Shown here: positions 60,954 to 64,000 of the stretch, one piece after another
How positions within the stretch are numbered: the stretch's first letter is position 1
How the letters are laid out: each line of letters begins with the position of its first letter
NCBI RefSeq assembly: GCF_028736215.1
Contig: NZ_CP117883.1
Coordinates: 2,480,001-2,544,000, forward strand
DNA: 64,000 bases
Direction: 5' to 3'
DNA from: Mucilaginibacter sp. KACC 22773
Lineage (GTDB): Bacteria > Bacteroidota > Bacteroidia > Sphingobacteriales > Sphingobacteriaceae
Program-made: the position numbers and the translations under genes
Notes under the pieces: generated by a model
Told to the model about the DNA's origin: nothing
What the model saw: the letters and a program-made list of their open reading frames with translations, nothing else
Databases searched by the model: none

Positions 60954-61606
60954 TGTTCTGTTTTATCTGAATTGTCTGATAAATAAATTTCACTCAAGCC
61001 GGCTTTTATCTGTATGTTTTGTTGGCTTTTAAGCCCCTGCAACACCTTTACAAAAATAAAAACGATGATAAATGTTGGCAAAATTTCCAACACCGTGGAG
61101 ATATAACTCAGGGCATTAAAATTGATGGATAAGTTATCGGCTAAATACTCAAAAACAAAAGGCAGCCCAAATTGCGCAGCAAGTTTAAACACAAGTGATA
61201 TACCCCAAAGTTTAAAAGGAATGCCCAATGTAGTATCGGTTATCCTAAAAATTTGGACAACCATATTTAGCATTACCAGAACGTTTATAACCGATAGCGG
61301 TATCAGTAACGCCATATTCTGAAACGATAGCGTGAATATTGCCGAAAATACAACGGTTATGCAAAGAAAAAGAAGTAGAGAGATCATGATAATCTTTTTT
61401 TCGCCCTTAAATTTTACAATGCAGATCAAATAAAAAATTGAAGAGGCATAAATCACATTTATTAACACCGAAATAACGGTAGACCACGGAGCTGGTAGGT
61501 TGAGAGGCATCGCCATGAAACGCAGTATGCTGATAGAAATAACATACGCAACCCCGGCAAGCAGCAGAGCCATGAAAAAGATTGTTTTTTTAATAGTTAC
61601 TTTCAT
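60947..61606 (-). CDS. Membrane protein of a three-gene paralogous set (first)
   Basis: Protein of 219 aa with about six hydrophobic segments (TIFFMALLLAGVAYVISISI, VLINVIYASSIFYLICIVKF, KIIMISLLLFLCITVVFSAI and others). It shares the layout of the two following proteins and has a polar tail (KSQQNIQIKAGLSEIYLSDN). First gene of the overlapping block; the P1 peptidase gene ends 88 bp upstream on the same strand, and a perfect palindrome lies in that gap. Function unknown. Confidence 0.7.
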   Translation of the reverse strand: MKVTIKKTIFFMALLLAGVAYVISISILRFMAMPLNLPAPWSTVISVLINVIYASSIFYLICIVKFKGEKKIIMISLLLFLCITVVFSAIFTLSFQNMALLIPLSVINVLVMLNMVVQIFRITDTTLGIPFKLWGISLVFKLAAQFGLPFVFEYLADNLSINFNALSYISTVLEILPTFIIVFIFVKVLQGLKSQQNIQIKAGLSEIYLSDNSDKTEQW

Positions 61607-61662
61607 CGTGTTAAGGCAGCTTTAAAATAATTAAAAAAACGATACAAACAAAATACATATGC

Positions 61663-61678
61663 TTTGCTCATGAGCAAA
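61663..61678. promoter_or_regulatory. 16-bp perfect palindrome upstream of the membrane-protein block
   Basis: TTTGCTCATGAGCAAA is a perfect 16-bp palindrome in the 88-bp gap between the P1 peptidase stop and the first membrane gene. It could be a regulator site for the downstream block. Confidence 0.4.
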
Positions 61679-61694
61679 AGTTGGTGCAGAACGG

Positions 61695-62843
61695 TTATTG
61701 CATTTTATGGCTATAACCATTTATCACCTGCATCAGTTTATCATGCGGTATAGCATAAACGGTGTTACCATTAATGCCTTTCATGTCTTTGGCGGCTATC
61801 ATGGCATTTATAATGGCTTCCTCCACGCTTTCAACGGTAGCCTGGAAAACTTTATCCATTTGTTCTTTGGGCAATACGGTCCAGGTTTGCAGGGTGCCTT
61901 TAGCGTTATCTTTGGGTGGTACTGTGCTAAATGCCAGGAAAATATCGCCCGAGCTATTGCGACCCACGCCGCCGCAGCGGGCAACACCTAATGATGCGCG
62001 TTTGGCTACAAGTTTTAACTGTGCCGGTAATAAAGGGGCATCGGTGCCAATGATGATGATGATAGAGCCATCTTTGGGTTTGGAATTGATAACAGGCAAG
62101 TCGCCTTTCCATTCCCTACCAACAGGTACTCCGGATATAATCAAGTCTGTCCGCCTGCCAAAATTGCCCTGTACAAAGGCCCCAACCGTATAAGTAGCCG
62201 TATCGATACTAATCACCCTTGACGATGTACCGCTGCCGCCCTTAAACTGGAATAACGACATACCCGTGCCACCGCCAACGTTACCTTCTTCTACTTTGCC
62301 TCCATGGGCAGTATTCAGCGCCTCGAACACATCTTCTTTTTTTACGTGAAATCCGTTAATGTCATTTAATACACCATCGAAAGTTTCGGCAGCTACCGGC
62401 AGGCCAAAGGAGAAATCAACCAACGAGCCTTTGCTGAAGTTTTTAACATTCCACTCGCCAATAGCATCTCTTACCACACCAACGCTATTGGTATTGGTAA
62501 TACCGATGGGGCCGTAGTTAAGGCCATATTCGTCAATTACGGTAGTGCCGGTCATTTCACCGTCGCCATTAAGACTAAACCATCCAGCCGGCAGCGGATC
62601 GATAGATTTGCCGTTTGGCATAATAACGGTAACACCAGTACGCACCGGGCCTTTGCCGGTAACCAAGGGGCCTTCGCCGCTTATTAATGTCTTGTAGCCC
62701 ACCAAAACGCCTTTAACATCGGTAATGGCATTGTACTGGCCGGTAGTGCCGTTAAATTTGATACCCAGATCGCGGGCGCGTTGCTGGGCGGCAGCGGCAG
62801 CAATGGTTGATATAAAAAATACGGTTAGAGCAAGGGATCTCAT
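61695..62843 (-). CDS. P1 family peptidase (DmpA/L-aminopeptidase-like)
   Basis: Secreted N-terminal-nucleophile peptidase family, 382 aa, with a signal peptide ending AAAAQ (about residue 20). NITDVKG-type opening (YNAITDVKGVLVGYKTL), NTNSVGVVRDA and LPVAAETFDGVLND are family signatures. The self-cleavage region reads VGRNSSGDIFLAFST: DmpA cleaves between Gly and the catalytic Ser in N-G-S-G-D, whereas here it is N-S-S-G-D. Self-processing may therefore differ. Same strand as the membrane-protein block, 88 bp upstream of it. Confidence 0.88.
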   Translation of the reverse strand: MRSLALTVFFISTIAAAAAQQRARDLGIKFNGTTGQYNAITDVKGVLVGYKTLISGEGPLVTGKGPVRTGVTVIMPNGKSIDPLPAGWFSLNGDGEMTGTTVIDEYGLNYGPIGITNTNSVGVVRDAIGEWNVKNFSKGSLVDFSFGLPVAAETFDGVLNDINGFHVKKEDVFEALNTAHGGKVEEGNVGGGTGMSLFQFKGGSGTSSRVISIDTATYTVGAFVQGNFGRRTDLIISGVPVGREWKGDLPVINSKPKDGSIIIIIGTDAPLLPAQLKLVAKRASLGVARCGGVGRNSSGDIFLAFSTVPPKDNAKGTLQTWTVLPKEQMDKVFQATVESVEEAIINAMIAAKDMKGINGNTVYAIPHDKLMQVINGYSHKMQ

Positions 62844-62915
62844 TTTGATGTTTGTTAAGCAGGAACCAAAATTCTAATATACCCATCAAAAAATGATAGC
62901 GGAAATCATCTGTAA

Positions 62916-62947
62916 CAAAAAAGCCCGAAGTCATAAAACTCCGGGCT
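62916..62947 (-). terminator. Intrinsic terminator of dnaJ
   Basis: On the minus strand AGCCCGGAGT / ACTTCGGGCT forms a stem with one internal mismatch and a 6-base loop, followed by a T-run, about 50 bases after the dnaJ stop. Confidence 0.75.
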
Positions 62948-62995
62948 CTCAAAATCTTTCGGACTTTCCGTCTTTACTGACTTTCCGACTATCAA

Positions 62996-64000
62996 CTACT
63001 CAAAATATTCCTTCATCCGCTCAAAAAAGCTTTTTTCATTTTTGCCCGGATTGGGTTTAAAGTTAGGAGATGATTGTAATTTTTCCAGTATTTCGCGCTC
63101 TTCGCGGCTTACAATTTTTGGTGTCCAGATGTTGATGTGCACCAGTTGGTCGCCACGATGGTATGAGTTTACTTCGGGTACGCCTTTGCCTTTCAGTCGC
63201 AATATTTTGCCGCCCTGGGTTCCGGGGTCAATTTTTATTTTGGCTTTACCGTCGATGGTAGGTACTTCAACAGTGGTGCCCAATGTTGCATCAACAAAGT
63301 TTACATGCAAATCGTAGATCACGTTGTTACCATCGCGTTTTAAAGTTTCGTGCGGAATCTCCTCGATCAAAATGATCAGATCGCCTGGTACACCACCGCG
63401 TGGGGCCGCGTTACCTTTGCCGCTCATGCTTAACTGCATGCCTTCGCTCACGCCAGCAGGTACGTTGATGGTAATCAACTCTTCGCCACGCACTACGCCA
63501 TCACCATGACAAACATTACATTTTGACAGTATGGTTGAGCCTTCGCCGTTACAGGTAGGGCAGGTGCTGGTTGTTTGCATCTGGCCCAAAATAGTATTGG
63601 TTACCCTGCGCACCGCGCCCGAGCCGCCACATGTTTTACAGGTTTGAAACGATGCTTTATCTTTTGCGCCGCTGCCATCGCAGGTTTTGCAGACTATTTG
63701 TTTATTAACCTTTATTTTCTTTTCGGCGCCGTTGGCAATTTCTTCAAGTGTTAAACGTACTTTAATACGCAGGTTGCTGCCACGGGCTACACGCCTGCCA
63801 CCGGCACCGCCACCCTGGCGGCCACCGCCACCAAAGAAACCTTCAAACGGACTGCCGCCACCAAATATATCGCCAAACTGGCTGAATATGTCGTTCATAT
63901 CCATGCCTCCGCCGCCATAACCGCCGCCATTTGGCGATGAAGCATTGGCTGCATGACCAAACTGGTCATACCGCTGGCGTTTCTCGGGGCTGCTTAAAAC
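62996..64000 (-). CDS. dnaJ: Chaperone DnaJ, 5' end outside the window
   Basis: The visible 334 residues (of about 385) lack most of the J domain because the gene runs off the right edge; the last J-domain residues LSSPEKRQRYDQFGHA are present. After a Gly/Phe-rich region (GGGSPFEGFFGGGGRQGG) come four zinc-finger repeats CKTCDGSG, CKTCGGSG, CPTCNGEG and CNVCHGDG, and the C-terminal substrate-binding domains. It recruits client proteins to DnaK and stimulates its ATPase. Reading frame is open to the window end. A shorter internal ATG at 63904 should not be taken as the start. Confidence 0.97.
   Translation of the reverse strand, partial: VLSSPEKRQRYDQFGHAANASSPNGGGYGGGGMDMNDIFSQFGDIFGGGSPFEGFFGGGGRQGGGAGGRRVARGSNLRIKVRLTLEEIANGAEKKIKVNKQIVCKTCDGSGAKDKASFQTCKTCGGSGAVRRVTNTILGQMQTTSTCPTCNGEGSTILSKCNVCHGDGVVRGEELITINVPAGVSEGMQLSMSGKGNAAPRGGVPGDLIILIEEIPHETLKRDGNNVIYDLHVNFVDATLGTTVEVPTIDGKAKIKIDPGTQGGKILRLKGKGVPEVNSYHRGDQLVHINIWTPKIVSREEREILEKLQSSPNFKPNPGKNEKSFFERMKEYFE

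Noticed and set aside
1..64000. Insertion sequence, prophage or integrase island
   Set aside because: No transposase, recombinase, capsid or terminase gene is seen on either strand, although small repeat elements are abundant.

Overview
The window is a chromosomal stretch from a Bacteroidota bacterium, most likely Sphingobacteriaceae and plausibly Mucilaginibacter (inference from gene content; no 16S gene is present). Support includes promoters of the Bacteroidota type (TTG-N19-TAnnTTTG, seen exactly upstream of an Rrf2 regulator), an almost complete lack of Shine-Dalgarno sequences, an outer-membrane beta-barrel protein with a carboxypeptidase-like N-terminal domain, several secreted DUF1080 and Gfo/Idh/MocA proteins, a futalosine-pathway menaquinone enzyme (MqnC), and a thrS-infC-rpmI-rplT cluster.

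Layout. 1-5.8 kb: a complete tripartite RND efflux pump (adaptor, inner-membrane pump, outer-membrane factor). 6.0-6.2 kb: a 53-residue ORF with its own terminator and a sigma-54-like promoter. 6.3-10.9 kb: a LytS/LytR-type two-component pair divergent from an outer-membrane barrel gene. 10.9-14.5 kb: secreted carbohydrate genes (GH43, DUF1080, Gfo/Idh). 14.6-22.1 kb: a secreted-repeat lipoprotein, a nested palindromic region and a giant DUF4011 helicase-nuclease that may act in defence. 22.3-24.3 kb: an SDR dehydrogenase followed by an AraC regulator, with tandem direct-repeat operators. 24.6 kb: tRNA-Leu(UAG). 24.9-32.3 kb: small hypotheticals, a secreted glutaminase-family protein, an MFS transporter, a CCG iron-sulfur protein, DinB and a zinc-ribbon membrane protein. 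32.5-35.8 kb: the translation operon, with a leader hairpin resembling a tRNA-Thr anticodon arm.

35.8-44.1 kb: an SRPBCC protein, a class A beta-lactamase-fold hydrolase, a CDGSH protein, an aldo/keto reductase, a second Gfo/Idh-DUF1080 pair, and an Rrf2 regulator with its NAD(P)-binding neighbour sharing a 21-bp operator. 44.6-50.4 kb: an XRE regulator, a GNAT-like protein, a very acidic small protein, ScpB, MqnC and an M1 peptidase. 50.5-54.8 kb: two tandem paralogues with a Cys-rich domain, then an Lgt-like membrane protein overlapping a Tes/MJ0619-like radical SAM enzyme, followed by two small paralogous membrane proteins. 55-64 kb: Ppx/GppA, an ABC exporter pair, a sialidase-like protein behind three overlapping membrane-protein genes, a P1 peptidase, and the 3' part of dnaJ, which runs off the right edge.

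A recurrent theme is the density of short dispersed and palindromic repeats between genes. Two of them supply the stop codon or the last residues of neighbouring proteins. Two 144-146 bp related elements lie in inverted orientation 16 kb apart. No insertion sequence, prophage, integrase or CRISPR array was found. The strongest candidates for undescribed biology are the Lgt-like/radical-SAM cluster, the thrS leader hairpin, the Rrf2 and AraC operator sets, the paired intergenic elements and the three-gene membrane family.
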